From: Pythium myriotylum
Taxonomy: Eukaryota; Oomycota; Peronosporomycetes; Pythiales; Pythiaceae
Direction of reading: 5' to 3'
NCBI GenBank assembly: GCA_023091665.1
Contig: JALJCQ010000021.1
Coordinates: 248,001 to 312,000 of the forward strand
Length of the DNA stretch: 64,000 bases
In this document: piece after piece, positions 43,997 to 56,199 of the stretch
Layout of the letters: the number at the start of each line of letters is the position of its first letter
How positions within the stretch are numbered: position 1 is the stretch's first letter
Program-made: the position numbers and the translations under genes
Notes under the pieces: model-generated
Seen by the model: the letters and a program-made list of their open reading frames with translations, nothing else
What the model was told of the DNA's origin: nothing
Databases searched by the model: none

Positions 43997-44396
43997 TTAC
44001 AGGTTGTACTCCGACACGTGTTGGCAACAGAGCGGTGAACACCTTTTTGGATCTTTCACAGCGACGCTGTTGGCTTCGTTGACAATCCACAGCTAAGAAA
44101 GCTGACAGACCGCTCGCCCACCCGTAAGGTAGCCACGCGTTTCATGTTTAGGTGTTGGTTTTGTTCACCTTGAGCCATCTTCTCACCACAAAAATATTCG
44201 ATACCGTTGACAACGAGGATCAACCGCGAGAAGCATCACAGCACAACGTTGTTTCTCAACCCCCGTGCAGTGTACCTAAGCTGTCTTCGAGTCCGTGTGC
44301 TCTATAGGCTTTTTTGTAGATACTGAATAAAAGAGCTAAACCGAAATATATACAAATCAGCATGCATGCGCCATCAAAGCGATTAAAAAGGAAAAA

Positions 44397-44975
44397 GTCG
44401 GTACCGGTTTGATCGAAATTGAAAACACTCGTCACACCCAAGTACTCCATCCTTTGACGCCTTCTGCCGCGAGAGATGCTGAGCATCCTCTGGAGTTGTC
44501 TGGCCTTGGCAGATCATCGTTCTCATTGATAGCAGATGACACCTAAGGAAGCAACTCTGCTGCAGACGCCTTCAAGCCTTAAGGCCGGCCACATTCTCCA
44601 CTCCCTCCGCAGACGATAAAAAAAGGATGGGTTGAGATGGGGGTGCCTCCCCACGGACCAAAAAAAGAAGAAACAAAGAGAACGATTTTTAAAGCTCCTG
44701 TTCCAATTTCACTGCTGTACATGTACCTCTTGTTCTGTCTGTATTTTTTTTCTTGCGTCATTCCTTCCCGACAGCCCCCGCCAATTCCTCTCGCTTGGAT
44801 CGCCACGCATAAATCAGGATGCGCTGGGCGTCGTAGTTCTTTCCAGTGAGTTGTCGGAGAAGGCATTCATCGTCTCACACATGCTCCAACATTCATCCAG
44901 ATAGTTTAGGATGTCCAACTTCTTCTCGACGGTAATGTCTGCGCGCTTCGCTCCACCACTCGGGCTTCGTGCCAT
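44397..44975 (-). mobile_element. pogo-like remnant, mirror copy
   Basis: Reverse-complement copy of 39286-39864. Confidence 0.4.
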
Positions 44976-46631
44976 TTTGAGTAACTGAAGGACGGTCGTA
45001 ATTTGTAGGGTATCTGTTATATGGCATTTTGAATGACGCTGTTTATCGGCTGAGATGGATGTGTCATTTACATGTGGTGTCAGAATTACGCAAGAACAGT
45101 CGGGAACGAAAGTGCTTGTAACGAACCGCATCAGTTGCGGTCCCTTTAGGCTCAACCCAGTTATCACAGGTCTTGGTGATACTGTAGGTTTTTCTCATGG
45201 TTCTAAGAACACAAACGATTGAACTCCACTTGTCACACTTATCTCGTTGTTGAAGCAGGGAAGGCGTATCCCATTTGAATGGGTATAAATATCCAGAGGT
45301 TCACCATGCAGCGCACGGCACTAAGTAGTTGTGCAAAAATAGCTGAGTTCGGAGCTACTGCGACCGCTTTCAGGACTGGAACAACCAAGTTTGGTTACGT
45401 GTGTTCATCTGTGTACTATTTTAGTAGTTTCTCCAAAAGTATATTTCCTGTGCAAGCCGTAATTTTCTCGACTTGCGTTTGACATTGTTCGCTTAGTTGT
45501 AGCTTGGTTTAAGTTGAGATAATAGTGTGTACTGCTTTAGCGGTTATCCAGTCTGTCTGGTCTTCGTAGTTTACGCCTGAGTTCTCGCTCACCCGCATCT
45601 TTTCCTCACTTCGGTCTGATTACTTTCCGAGACGCGCGCAGAGAAAAGACGAGGAGACCCTCAACTCGGTCGTCTCGTTGTCCAGAAAAACGGAGACTCT
45701 TCTTCTTCATTCTCGTGGAAGCATGCCCAGTACAACACGCAGTGGATGTGAATGCCGTCGAAAAAGCTACAGGTACGATTAGTGAAGTACCCTTGCGAAC
45801 AAGAGCACATATGTGTGTGTGGAAATCCAACCTTGGCACGTTGGCCCAGCAGAGACGCGTGTCTCTGAGAGCTGTAAGGTACTGTATAATCAGCGGGAAA
45901 CTGCTGTAGTCGATAGTTGATGATCGACCTGACCTGACTTCCCCCGGAGAGTCTGATCCGGGTTGGAGTGGGTTGTTGACGCCATTGGCGCTCCCCACGT
46001 TTGGACCGTGTGCGTCGTCCGCGAGGACATACATGATTGGGGTACCAACACGGAAGAGCTGAGCTGTCTGGGTCCTGGCCAAATTGAAGCAACTCACGTA
46101 CAGATCTATTCCTGTGGGGGACGCTGGACTCATAGTTTAGTACGGGCGTGGACGGTCCGTGGATCTGGTGTTTGCTCCTCGATCTAGAAGGTTCAAGGAC
46201 CCGCCAGGCGACAACCTCGATCCCATCAAAGAACTAAGCACTCGAGTGCTTGGACAACATCAACGAGGCACGATGCTTGGTCTTCGAACCTCACTGACTT
46301 CACCGTATTTTGGCTCTGACACACACAACCCGAACTTCTACATGCGCAGACGGATGACAGGATTGCCCACGGCGACCCACAAAGATCTGATCCTGACCAA
46401 ATCCGGTTTCTTGTGCTGACCCGCTCTCCTCTCACGGTGTCGGTGACGGCAGCGGCGCAGCTGAGGGCATCAGCGAAGAGCAGTACCTCCCGGTAGAGAT
46501 CCTCAGCGGCCACGGAGGGATCCGCACGACAGGAGTGACCGCCATCCTGTCCGTCGAGTAATTCGTCGAGACTGCCTCTCACTTTGCAATCCGCCAGCAA
46601 ACCACCAAGCACACCACCTCCAGCCACCTCC

Positions 46632-47752
46632 ATGAAGACCGCCGTCGCTCTCCTAGCCGCATTATTCAACAAATGCGGAACTACAAGGCCCCGAGCAATG
46701 AAGTACTCCGGGAGATGTACGCTCGCGCACGCCGCCTCGCAGACTCACTCAGAGTACGCGCCTGGCGACACCATCCAAGAGCTGCGAACCGCATGGCGGA
46801 CGCGGCGGCGAACTTAGCGATGGATACGCGAACGAGCAGTCAAGTCGTGCACCCCACGACAAGAGAAGAACACACACGCATCGCAGAGCACCTTAACAGT
46901 GATCTCGAGCATTGGAGAAGGGGAGTTTAATCCTAACGGTGGCGACTAGCGCCGGCTATCGGTCTCTATATGAGCAGACTAATAGACCTCACTTGAATTG
47001 TAATTGCTCTCCTCGCCGCCACGGCCGCCCTCGCCAACGCCCAGGCCAACATCGACCCGCTCATTCTCGGCGGCACCGTCGTCCCGGCCGGCACCAAGAC
47101 CTACACGGTCGGTCTGCGTCGCACCATCACGGGCTCGGCCTCGTGCGGTGGCTCGCTCATCTCGCCCACGCACGTGCTCACGGCTGGCCACTGCGCCGGC
47201 ATCGCCAAGTACATCTCCATCGGCTCGCACTACCTGAGCGGCTCGACCGATGGCGAGCGCATCGCCGTGAAGAAGGAGACGCGCCACCCGAGCTACAACT
47301 CGGGCACCATCACCTACGACTACAACATCATCGAGCTGGCCGAGCCGTCCAAGTTCCCGCCGGTCAAGTTGTACTCAGCCGACTCGGAGACCTTCGCGGG
47401 CTCGACATCGACCGTGCTGGGCTGGGGCACCACGTCCTCGGGTGGCACGCAGTCCAACGAGCTTCTGCGCGTGAACGTGCCGGTGCTCACGGACGCGGCA
47501 TGCAAGGCGGCTGGTCTTAGCATCCCGATCACGCCGACCATGTTCTGCGCGGGTGGCGCCCGGAACAAAGACTCGTGCCAGGGTGACTCTGGTGGACCCA
47601 TCATTCTTGAGCAGGCGTCGGGCGACGTGCTCATCGGTGCCGTGTCGTGGGGTGACGGCTGTGGCCAGGCTGGCAAGCCGGGTGTGTACGCCAAGGTCTC
47701 TTACGTCAAGAGCTGGATCCAGGCGAACGCTCCGAACGCCACGTGGGTGTAA
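46632..47752 (+). pseudogene. D2: trypsin-like protease gene split by the same LINE fragment
   Basis: Mirror of D1. ATG at 46632, LINE fragment 46661-47005 with 14-bp flanking repeats (46647-46660 and 47006-47019), then open coding to the stop at 47752 with His, Asp and Ser of the triad retained. No gypsy element is present upstream, so this is the empty-site version. The C-terminal part is C/B-like with an A-like last segment (SYVKSWIQANAPNATWV). Confidence 0.85.
46661..47005 (+). mobile_element. LINE fragment with RNase H inserted in D2
   Basis: Same 345-bp insertion as in D1, with identical target site and breakpoints. It therefore predates the inverted duplication. Confidence 0.85.
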
Positions 47753-48537
47753 GGATTGAGGTTGAAGTATCGGTTTCTGATCCCGTGAGAAGGCGGTATG
47801 GCATGTATAGTCTTGGGTTGAGCTCCAGCTGGGGGATACTTGTTTTGTCACGCATGGTGTTGAGTATTTTTGACCGATAGACGGGACTGCCAGAACTGCA
47901 TTCCGCTGCCTGGCAGACCCGGATTCGATATCCACAGTGCTGGGAGATAGAAGGTGGGCCGGAACTGCGACAGCTCCAAAGAAGTCCGAGTGGAGCAGCG
48001 AGCTCTTTCTCGTCTTCTTGCAGAACAGCAGCGATACTATTCCCAAAGCCTCTCTTTCATTTCGCTGGCCAGGGCTGATCCACTCCTCGTGGTTTGGTGC
48101 CGCATTATGTTTGCCTACAAATACATTACTGGATGTTACAAATACGTGGCCAAGCCCGGGGTCTGCCTTTCGATCAGTGCTGGTGGAAAGTAAGAGTCTT
48201 CGATAGCAACACGAGTCGCGTAGAATGCATACTAGCAGCAAGTCGAAGCCGATTGATACAGGGGGGAAGCGAACGGTCTCACAGCGATCCCCATGAGTGC
48301 TCAGCAAGGATCTCCAGCGCCCACGGACGACAGTCGTGATTTTGATCGTTAAAAATTTTCACATCAAATTATTTTAAACGCTTCCCAAGAGACAGCGCCA
48401 GAGCCAACGCAGGCCCAACGCTCCAAAATCGACTCAACTCGATTCGACTAAGCTCGACTCGAGTATCTCCCGACTAATTATTTTAGAGATACGAACCACA
48501 CCAGACGAGATCGTACCAAACACCCTCGCTCGCTCGC

Positions 48538-49305
48538 TTACACGAACGTGGCGTTCGGCACAATGCCCTGGATCCAGCTCTTCACCGACGACACCTTCGA
48601 GTACACACCCGGCTTGCCGACCTGGCCACAGCCGTCGCCCCACGACACGGCACCGATGAGCACATCGCCCGACGCCTGCTCGAGGATGATCGGTCCTCCG
48701 GAGTCGCCCTGGCAGGAGTCCTTGTTCTTGGCGCCACCCGCGCAGAACATGGTCGGCGTGATCGAGAGGCTCAGACCAGCAGCCTTGCATGCCGCGTCCG
48801 TGAGCACCGGCACGTCCACGCGCAGCAGCACGCTCGACTGCGAGCCGCCCGAGGACGTGGTGCCCCAGCCCAGCACGGTCGACGTCGAGCCGGCGAAGGT
48901 CTCCGAGTCGGCCGAGTACAGCTTGATCGGCGCGTACGCCGTCACGGGCGTCGCCAGCTCGATGATGTTGTAGTCGTACGCGAGCGTGTCCGAGTTGAAG
49001 CTCGGGTGGCGCGTCTCCTTCTTGACGGCCACGCGCACACCGTCCGACGAGCCGCTCAGGTAGTGCGTGCCGACCGCGACGTACTTGGCGTAGCCGTTGC
49101 AGTGGCCGGCCGTGAGCACGTGCGTGGGCGAGATGAGCGAGCCGCCGCAGAAGTCCGAGCCCGTCGAGGTCTGGCGCAGGCCGACCGTGTAGGTCTTGGT
49201 GCCGGCAGGGACGACGGTGCCGCCGAGGATGAGCGGGCTGATGTCGGCGTTCTGGGCCTGGGCGACGGCGGCCGTGGCGGCGACGAGAGCAGCGGCGGTC
49301 TTCAT
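48538..49305 (-). CDS. C4: secreted trypsin-like serine protease
   Basis: 255 aa with complete triad (His68, Asp111, Ser202). It differs from C1 and C3 at residue 21 (Asp for Gly, NADISPL) in the pro-segment. It keeps DTLAYD and so is not converted like C2. Core promoter 49353-49368 (minus). Confidence 0.9.
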   Translation of the reverse strand: MKTAAALVAATAAVAQAQNADISPLILGGTVVPAGTKTYTVGLRQTSTGSDFCGGSLISPTHVLTAGHCNGYAKYVAVGTHYLSGSSDGVRVAVKKETRHPSFNSDTLAYDYNIIELATPVTAYAPIKLYSADSETFAGSTSTVLGWGTTSSGGSQSSVLLRVDVPVLTDAACKAAGLSLSITPTMFCAGGAKNKDSCQGDSGGPIILEQASGDVLIGAVSWGDGCGQVGKPGVYSKVSSVKSWIQGIVPNATFV

Positions 49306-52162
49306 GGTAGGCGGACGGAGTGGATGGTCGGTCGGCTTGGTGGTTTGCTATGAAATGGCAAAGTGAGCTCAGCTACGTGAGACCCTCGAGGACGCGGTTT
49401 GGGTCTGTGCGCTCGGACGCGTCGTGGGTGAGAAGGCCAAGCTCACAAAAGTCCCAGTATCGGACGCTGGGAGTGGATGTGTGTGAGTGTGTGTGAGCCA
49501 TGACGCTCAAAGTTGAACCGAGTCGCCCTCCCTGCTCAGGAGGAGCAACCTCCCGCTGATCAGGGGCGGATCAGAGACGCGTGTCGCGCCTGGCTCATAG
49601 ATGGGGGGACCGAGGGCCCTTTCCTTTCTCTGTATGGTCAACGGGACGCATACTTTCACTGTATGGTTTCACTGTATGGTGAGAGGAGGCTTGCGTGGAA
49701 CGAGGATCAAACTTTGAAGGGACAATATCCTGTGTGGATGTAATGCGTGATCAGTGATCATAGTGAGAGCAAGTGCTGCAGTCGATTATCCTAAGATAGT
49801 ACGGAAGGACGATGTTCTATTTTTTTCCATTTTCATCAACAAAAAAAAATTAAGAAGGTTCGCGTTGGCGATTACGCGCGTAAAGTCGAGCCTGGCTGCG
49901 TGCAGTAGGACCAAGCTCACGAGATCCTGAAAAGACGAATGGGTGAGGCGCGCGGGGAATGTTGCGGCCCCATTGACCGCGTCTTCAGACGAGGCTATCG
50001 TTTGGCGTGGAGGACCTCATCGACTCTGAGTGCAGAGTCCATTCCGAACATAGAGTAGAAACTATCGTGGCGCGTTCTCTCGTGTCTACATGCCGCGATG
50101 ATGCCCCGTACGTACCGATGCTAGATGTATTGAATGCGGTGCATTCCTGTGCATACTGTACACTGGAAGCAGACGGGACTGTCGTAATACAGCCAAAGCC
50201 AAAAGAGCCAAACTTCACAATTGGACAGGCGCCACTGTTTTCCTCAACCCGCGCTGCTCAGACCAGCGCACTACCGTACATGAAGTATCGGATGTATGAG
50301 TCCAAGTCTGTGGAACCGTGGAAGGAACTGCCGGCGATCTGTTCTCGTGATCCCAGCCACGCCAACTCGTCGACGAGAGGGCTGCACGCGTGAGAACCTC
50401 CTCTCGTTGGACAAGAGGAGATCTTCTCAGACGCAGAGCAGGACGTGCGAGCTTTTGTGACTTTGTGAGTACAGTACATTCTATTGTACTCAGCTATACT
50501 GTACATACTGTACTTTGTTGTTGTGGGTATGCTGTCGAAGTCGTCGACAGCGACACGACGTAATTAGGAGATGGCGGCGTCCAAGTTCTGGGCTTCAGAC
50601 CTCTCCAATCACGTCTGGCAGCCGCATACTCTCTCGCATCCGTGCTTGACGCAGAACCGACCGACCGAGCTCGACTGACCACTCCAGCACAACTCAACTG
50701 CATCTACTTCAGTGCATCCACCCCCAAGAAAACAGCACTTGACCGTCAACAAGACCCCCCCCCCCCCCCCCCCCAGCCACCCTCCCCGTCTCGGGGACCT
50801 CCCTTGGTCTGTGCTCAGCCGTGTCATCAATCTGATCCCGTCCCAGGCGATCACATTTCGCATCCGGATCGACTGGCTCCCCACCTTGGGCTGTGATTCT
50901 TTCCTGGCCCAATCCTAGTCGACGGCGCTTTCATCACCGGTTGTCTTTCTTCCTCCACGCAACATCGCGTCCTGGTTATGTGCGCGTAATCAGACTGCGG
51001 GCAGATCGACGAGGCGAAGGATCGGGGCTGGTTTAAGTGACTTTTTGGGATTGGTTCCGACTCTTTCGCTTTCCGTCTCGAAATATCACGAGCCGATCGT
51101 CTCTTTCGAGCCAAAACGTCTGCTGATCAGCCATCAACGACGTTTCCCCCAGACACCGAGGCTCGCTCGCGACGTGGCCTCCATGGTACCCGATAGTGCA
51201 CTCGACTTGAACGCACCACGTGTGTACACGCATTTCATGCAATTTTGTAGTGCGGAACTCGTCCAGTGTGTCATCTCTGGATTCCGAACATTTCATGATT
51301 CTACTCGCTGTGGGTCGGATGGTGGGTCGTTGACAGCGGCTGACAGGAGCCGACGACGAATCGACGGGTCTTCAAGAACGAAACGGGCGATCGAGTCACC
51401 CCGTGACCGCTTGTGACCTGTGCGAGCCGGAACCCTAGCGTTTTGTGCAGTACTGGAGGACCCGTCGTCGGTTTCGCGATCTGGAGGATTTCTTGAGAGA
51501 TTATTCTGGGGCCAGCGGCGACAGAGGAGAAAAAGCAGTGACCGAGATCAGATGCCAGAGGATGAAGTTGCCGAGTCTGGACCGATCTCGCGTTCTCAGA
51601 CCAGACCGTCTGCGCAGCCTGCCGTGAGGCCTGAGCTGGGCCGAGCTCACTGTCAGTTGCACGGGCTCACGGCACTCAACACGTGCTCGCTCGTGAATGC
51701 GAGTGGTTGACTCGGAGGCAGTATGCGGGAAGGCGCGATAAAGTAAACGGGGAGATGAGTCAAACCAGCCCAGCTCACGCTCTCACGCTCTCACGTTGTC
51801 ACGCTCTCATGATCACCGCCGACTTCAAGAAACATCCGGCAGACCTGTCCTCTTTGGCATCTGATGCGCCATACTAATACTAGGTTGATCAGCGCAGAAC
51901 GGCGGTACCGATGCGACCCGAAGCCTTCGGGTCGTTGACCAGGATCGCTCCTTGCTGGGGTTCCAGATCAATACTGCGAACAGTACTGAACGGTACGACT
52001 CGGTGGAGCCTTCGTGATCTGAACGAGAGATACCCACCTACTAAGCTGTACTCTACTCTGTCAGCCCACACTCGCATCCTTCCCTCGCTCGGTCTTCTGG
52101 CAACTGCTCACTTTGCAATTCACCAGCAAACCACCAAGCCACCACCCACCACCTCCCTCGCC

Positions 52163-52924
52163 ATGAAGGTCGCCGCCGCTCTCGTCGCCACCACGGCCGC
52201 TGTCGCCCACGCCGCCGATGTCAACCCGCTCATCCTCGGCGGCACCGTCGTGCCAAAGGGCACCAAGACCTACACGGTCGGCCTGCGCCAGACCGCGACG
52301 GGCTCGGACTTCTGCGGTGGCTCGCTCATCACGCCCACGCACGTGCTCACGGCCGGCCACTGCAACGGCTACGCCAAGTACGTCGCGGTCGGCACGCACT
52401 ACCTGAGCGGCTCGAGCGATGGCGTGCGCATCGCTGTCAAGAAGGAGACGCGCCACCCGAGCTTCAACTCGAACACGCTCACGTACGACTACAACATCAT
52501 CGAGCTGGCGTCGCCCGTGACGGCGTACTCGCCCGTGAAGCTGCTCTCGGCCGACCCGCTCACGTACGCCGGCTCGACCGCCACGACCATGGGCTGGGGC
52601 ACCACGTCGTCGGGCGGCACGCAGTCCAACGAGCTCTTGCGCGTGGACGTGCCGATCCTCACGGACGCGGCCTGCAAGGCGGCTGGTCTCAGCGGCACGA
52701 TCTCGACCACCATGTTCTGCGCCGGCGGCAAGTCGAACAAGGACTCGTGCCAGGGCGACTCTGGAGGCCCGATCATCCTCGAGCAGGCGTCGGGCGACGT
52801 GCTCATCGGCGCCGTGTCGTGGGGCGATGGCTGCGGTGTGGCGGGCAAGCCGGGCGTGTACGCCAAGGTGTCGTCGGCCAAGAGCTGGATCCTGTCCATC
52901 GCGCCGAACGCCACCTTCGTGTAA
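52163..52924 (+). CDS. B4: secreted trypsin-like serine protease
   Basis: 253 aa, identical in protein sequence to B1-B3. Core promoter 52106-52121, 42 bases before the ATG. The upstream frame remains open but is leader and promoter sequence. Confidence 0.9.
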   Translation: MKVAAALVATTAAVAHAADVNPLILGGTVVPKGTKTYTVGLRQTATGSDFCGGSLITPTHVLTAGHCNGYAKYVAVGTHYLSGSSDGVRIAVKKETRHPSFNSNTLTYDYNIIELASPVTAYSPVKLLSADPLTYAGSTATTMGWGTTSSGGTQSNELLRVDVPILTDAACKAAGLSGTISTTMFCAGGKSNKDSCQGDSGGPIILEQASGDVLIGAVSWGDGCGVAGKPGVYAKVSSAKSWILSIAPNATFV

Positions 52925-54324
52925 GGAGTCGTCTCCTCCCTTTTTTTTTTGCGATAACTTACAGTTAGTCATTCCCGTCGGTCCCTGCTGGCCGTCGCTG
53001 TTGCTCTGCGCAATAGTGCAGTGCAGTGCAGTGCAGTGCAGGAGGGGATCGCGTCGTGTCGTATGCAACTCCAATGGATGTTTCTCTTCTCTCTTTTGGC
53101 ATTGTGTGTGTTGGATTCGTGGGTTTGCGGTTGGCCGTGAAGGTTCGAGCTGGGCTTCAAGTACTGGAATAGTGGGTACTGCTTTAGCGGTCATCCATAG
53201 GCATAGCGTCGTGGTTCGCCTCGTCTCGTCTGGTCGTCGTAATTTACGCCTGAGTTCTCTCGCTGCCCCGCATCTTTTCCTCACTTCGGTCTGATTACTT
53301 TCCGAGACGCGCGCAGAGAAAAGACGAGGAGACCCTCAACTCGGTCGTCTCGTTGTCCAGAAAAACGGAGACTCTTCTTCTCCATTCTCGTGGAAGCATG
53401 CCCCAGCACAACACACACTGTAGGCTAATATCGTTGAGAAAATGCCAAAAACCTACGATTCGTTATCCTCTCGCTACAGGTACTACAATAGTAGTGAAGT
53501 AGCCCAGCACAATAAGAGCAAACACGTGTGTGGAATCTGACCTTCTCACGTCGACACGCGTGTCTCTGAGAGTTGTAAGGTACTGTATAATCAGCGGGAA
53601 ACTGCGGTAGTCGATAGTTGATGATCGACCTGACCTGACTTCGCCCAGAGTGTCTGATCCGGGTTCGAGTGGGTTGTTGACGACGCACACACTCGACAGG
53701 TGGGGCCCACCTGTCAATCGTGGGTGTCGACCACATACTAAAAGTAGTGTACAAAGTACTAACTTTACTAACGTTAGAGTAGTGTTCGAGAGCTCAGCGG
53801 TCTGGGTCCTGGCCAAATTGAATCGATAACGTGAGGGAGACCAGACTCATAATTTAATACAGGGGTGGGCGCCCGTGATCTAGAAGGTTGAAGGACCTGC
53901 CGAGAGACGAAGTCCATTCCACCAGCCAGCCACACAATCGAGTCCTTGGCCAAATCCTACAAAGCACAATGTTTGGTCTTCAGGCCTCACCGTCTTTTGA
54001 CTAGGTCATACTACTGTAAAACGGTCGAATTTCTACCCGCACATAGAAACGACATGATTGCACGACTTCATGATTCGTGAAGGTCTGATCCTGCCCGAAT
54101 CTCGTTTCTGGTTACCCGCTCACCTGTCAACCTGTCGGTCACGACGGCTCAGCTGGAGGCCTCACCCAAAGGGCAGAATCATCCGGTGGGTGCCCTGAAC
54201 GGCAACGGAGGGATCCGCACGACAGGAGTGACCGCCCTCCTGTCCCTCGAGTAATTCGTCGAGACTGCCTCTCACTTTGCAATCCGCCAGCAAACCACCA
54301 AGCACACCACCTCCAGCCACCTCC

Positions 54325-55089
54325 ATGAAGACCGCCGTCGCTCTCCTCGCCGCCACGGCCGCCCTCGCCAACGCCCAGGCCAACATCGACCCGCTCATCC
54401 TCGGCGGCACCGTCGTGCCGGCCGGCACCAAGACCTACACGGTCGGTCTGCGTCGCACGATCACGGGCTCGGCCTCGTGCGGCGGTTCGCTCATCTCGCC
54501 CACGCACGTGCTCACGGCTGGCCACTGCGCCGGCATCGCCAAGTACATCTCCATCGGCTCGCACTACCTGAGCGGCTCGACTGATGGCGAGCGCATCGCT
54601 GTGAAGAAGGAGACGCGTCACCCGAGCTACAACTCGGGCACCATCACCTACGACTACAACATCATCGAGCTCGCCACACCGTCCAAGTTCCCGCCGGTCA
54701 AGCTGTACTCGACCGACTCGGAGACGTTCGCGGGCCAGTCCGCGGCCGTCATGGGCTGGGGCACCACCTCCGAGGGCGGCTCCCAGTCGAGCGAGCTGCT
54801 CCGCGTGAACGTGCCCGTGCTCACGGACGCGCAGTGCAAGGCTGCCGGTCTCACGGGCGCCAAGATCACGCCGACCATGTTCTGTGCCGGTGGCGCGACC
54901 AACAAGGACTCGTGCCAGGGCGACTCGGGTGGACCGATCATCCTCGAGCAGACCTCGCAGGACCTGCTCATCGGTGTTGTGTCGTGGGGAGACGGCTGTG
55001 GCCGCACCAACAAGCCGGGTGTGTACTCGAAGGTGTCGTACGTCAAGAGCTGGATCCAGACGAACGCGCCGAACGCCACGTGGGTGTAA
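54325..55089 (+). CDS. A4: secreted trypsin-like serine protease
   Basis: 254 aa with complete triad. It has Thr118 like A1, so it lacks the D-like tract of A2 and A3, and one private change (Thr for Ala at residue 130, YSTDSE). Initiator 54272-54278; AATAAA 55175-55180. Confidence 0.9.
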   Translation: MKTAVALLAATAALANAQANIDPLILGGTVVPAGTKTYTVGLRRTITGSASCGGSLISPTHVLTAGHCAGIAKYISIGSHYLSGSTDGERIAVKKETRHPSYNSGTITYDYNIIELATPSKFPPVKLYSTDSETFAGQSAAVMGWGTTSEGGSQSSELLRVNVPVLTDAQCKAAGLTGAKITPTMFCAGGATNKDSCQGDSGGPIILEQTSQDLLIGVVSWGDGCGRTNKPGVYSKVSYVKSWIQTNAPNATWV

Positions 55090-55543
55090 GTAATGTGGTG
55101 GAAGGATTGAATGGGCGCTGGTCACTCTGTTCGGTGGGGCCGTTTTGAAGCGTCGAGTATCTAGTGTCGTATGCAATAAACTAAATGTAGACCGGTCTTC
55201 GATCACTTGAGATGCCTCAGTTGTTGTTGAAAGTTGGAGTGTAGTGGGTTACCACTGTGTGAACGCCTACAGCGAGATTGCTTAGTGGCAGCAGTGGCCT
55301 GCTAGGTCCGAATTTTATGCAGGTATGCTCGTATCTTCGCATTCCAAATCTGCACAAGGTAAGACTAAGACGGCAAGGAAGGATGGAGAGAGTCAATGGG
55401 AGAGACTTTGCATGGAGTTCTCGTTTTGCTGCCGTGTGTGGGAAGAAAAGCTCCGATTAGCGTTACAATACAGTACAGTCTCGACGACATGGATGTAGCA
55501 ACGTTTGACTTGGGTCAGTAACCTCAAAGTGCGGGTCTACTAC

Positions 55544-56163
55544 TATATTATGGCGGCAAGTGTGATGGGATCAGATCACAATCAAATACCCATGTTTGAT
55601 TGGATAAAATGTAACGTTTGAGTGAGTCAATTGTGGATTGCGAGTTCAGAGGCATGACACTGCATGATCGGCTCACGCGCCAGTCCAACAGCGACGGGCT
55701 CGTTCCTAAGTTTCAAGGTCTTCTCGGTCAGACTCATGAACAAGCCAATACTCTGCCTCCTGCCAGCTCATTCACGAGAGTGCTTCTTTTTTAAGCAAGT
55801 TCCAAAGGCAATCCCGGCCATGGGGGCACAAGGGCGGCCATCGTACAAGTCACAAGTGCGGGATCCAGTGTCGTGTGGCAGAATCATAAACGGGCACCTG
55901 GCGTACGTAGGCTCGCTCTTGAGTCACCGACGGCAACAATATTCTCAGGAGAGGGGTGGATCTTGCGTGCTTCGAACACTCGCTTCAGACCCGGATATCA
56001 CAACTTCTTTGAAGCGGAGACCCGGAACTCTGACACGACACTACAACTAGACCCTCACAAGTCTAGAGGCAGCGAGAAAGAACGGTTTGGAGACGATGGA
56101 GCTCTTGGAGAACTCCTACGGGGAACTTGGCAGGAAGCGCAGGCAAAACCACCCGGCCCTCGG
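55544..56163. other. Flank right of the amplified block, nothing recognised
   Basis: Sequence leaves homology with the block at about 55543. Short frames only. Confidence 0.45.
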
Positions 56164-56199
56164 GTAGACTGATCACTTCGGATCGCGACGGTACCCAAA

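Larger units (their letters stand above)
42178..55543 (-). repeat. Right inverted-repeat arm
   Basis: Mirror of the left arm, carrying D2, C4, B4 and A4 but lacking the 6656-bp gypsy-related insertion. Its outermost part (about 55413-55543) matches the outer flank of A1 (5063-5200) better than that of A3, so it preserves the original block boundary. Confidence 0.9.
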
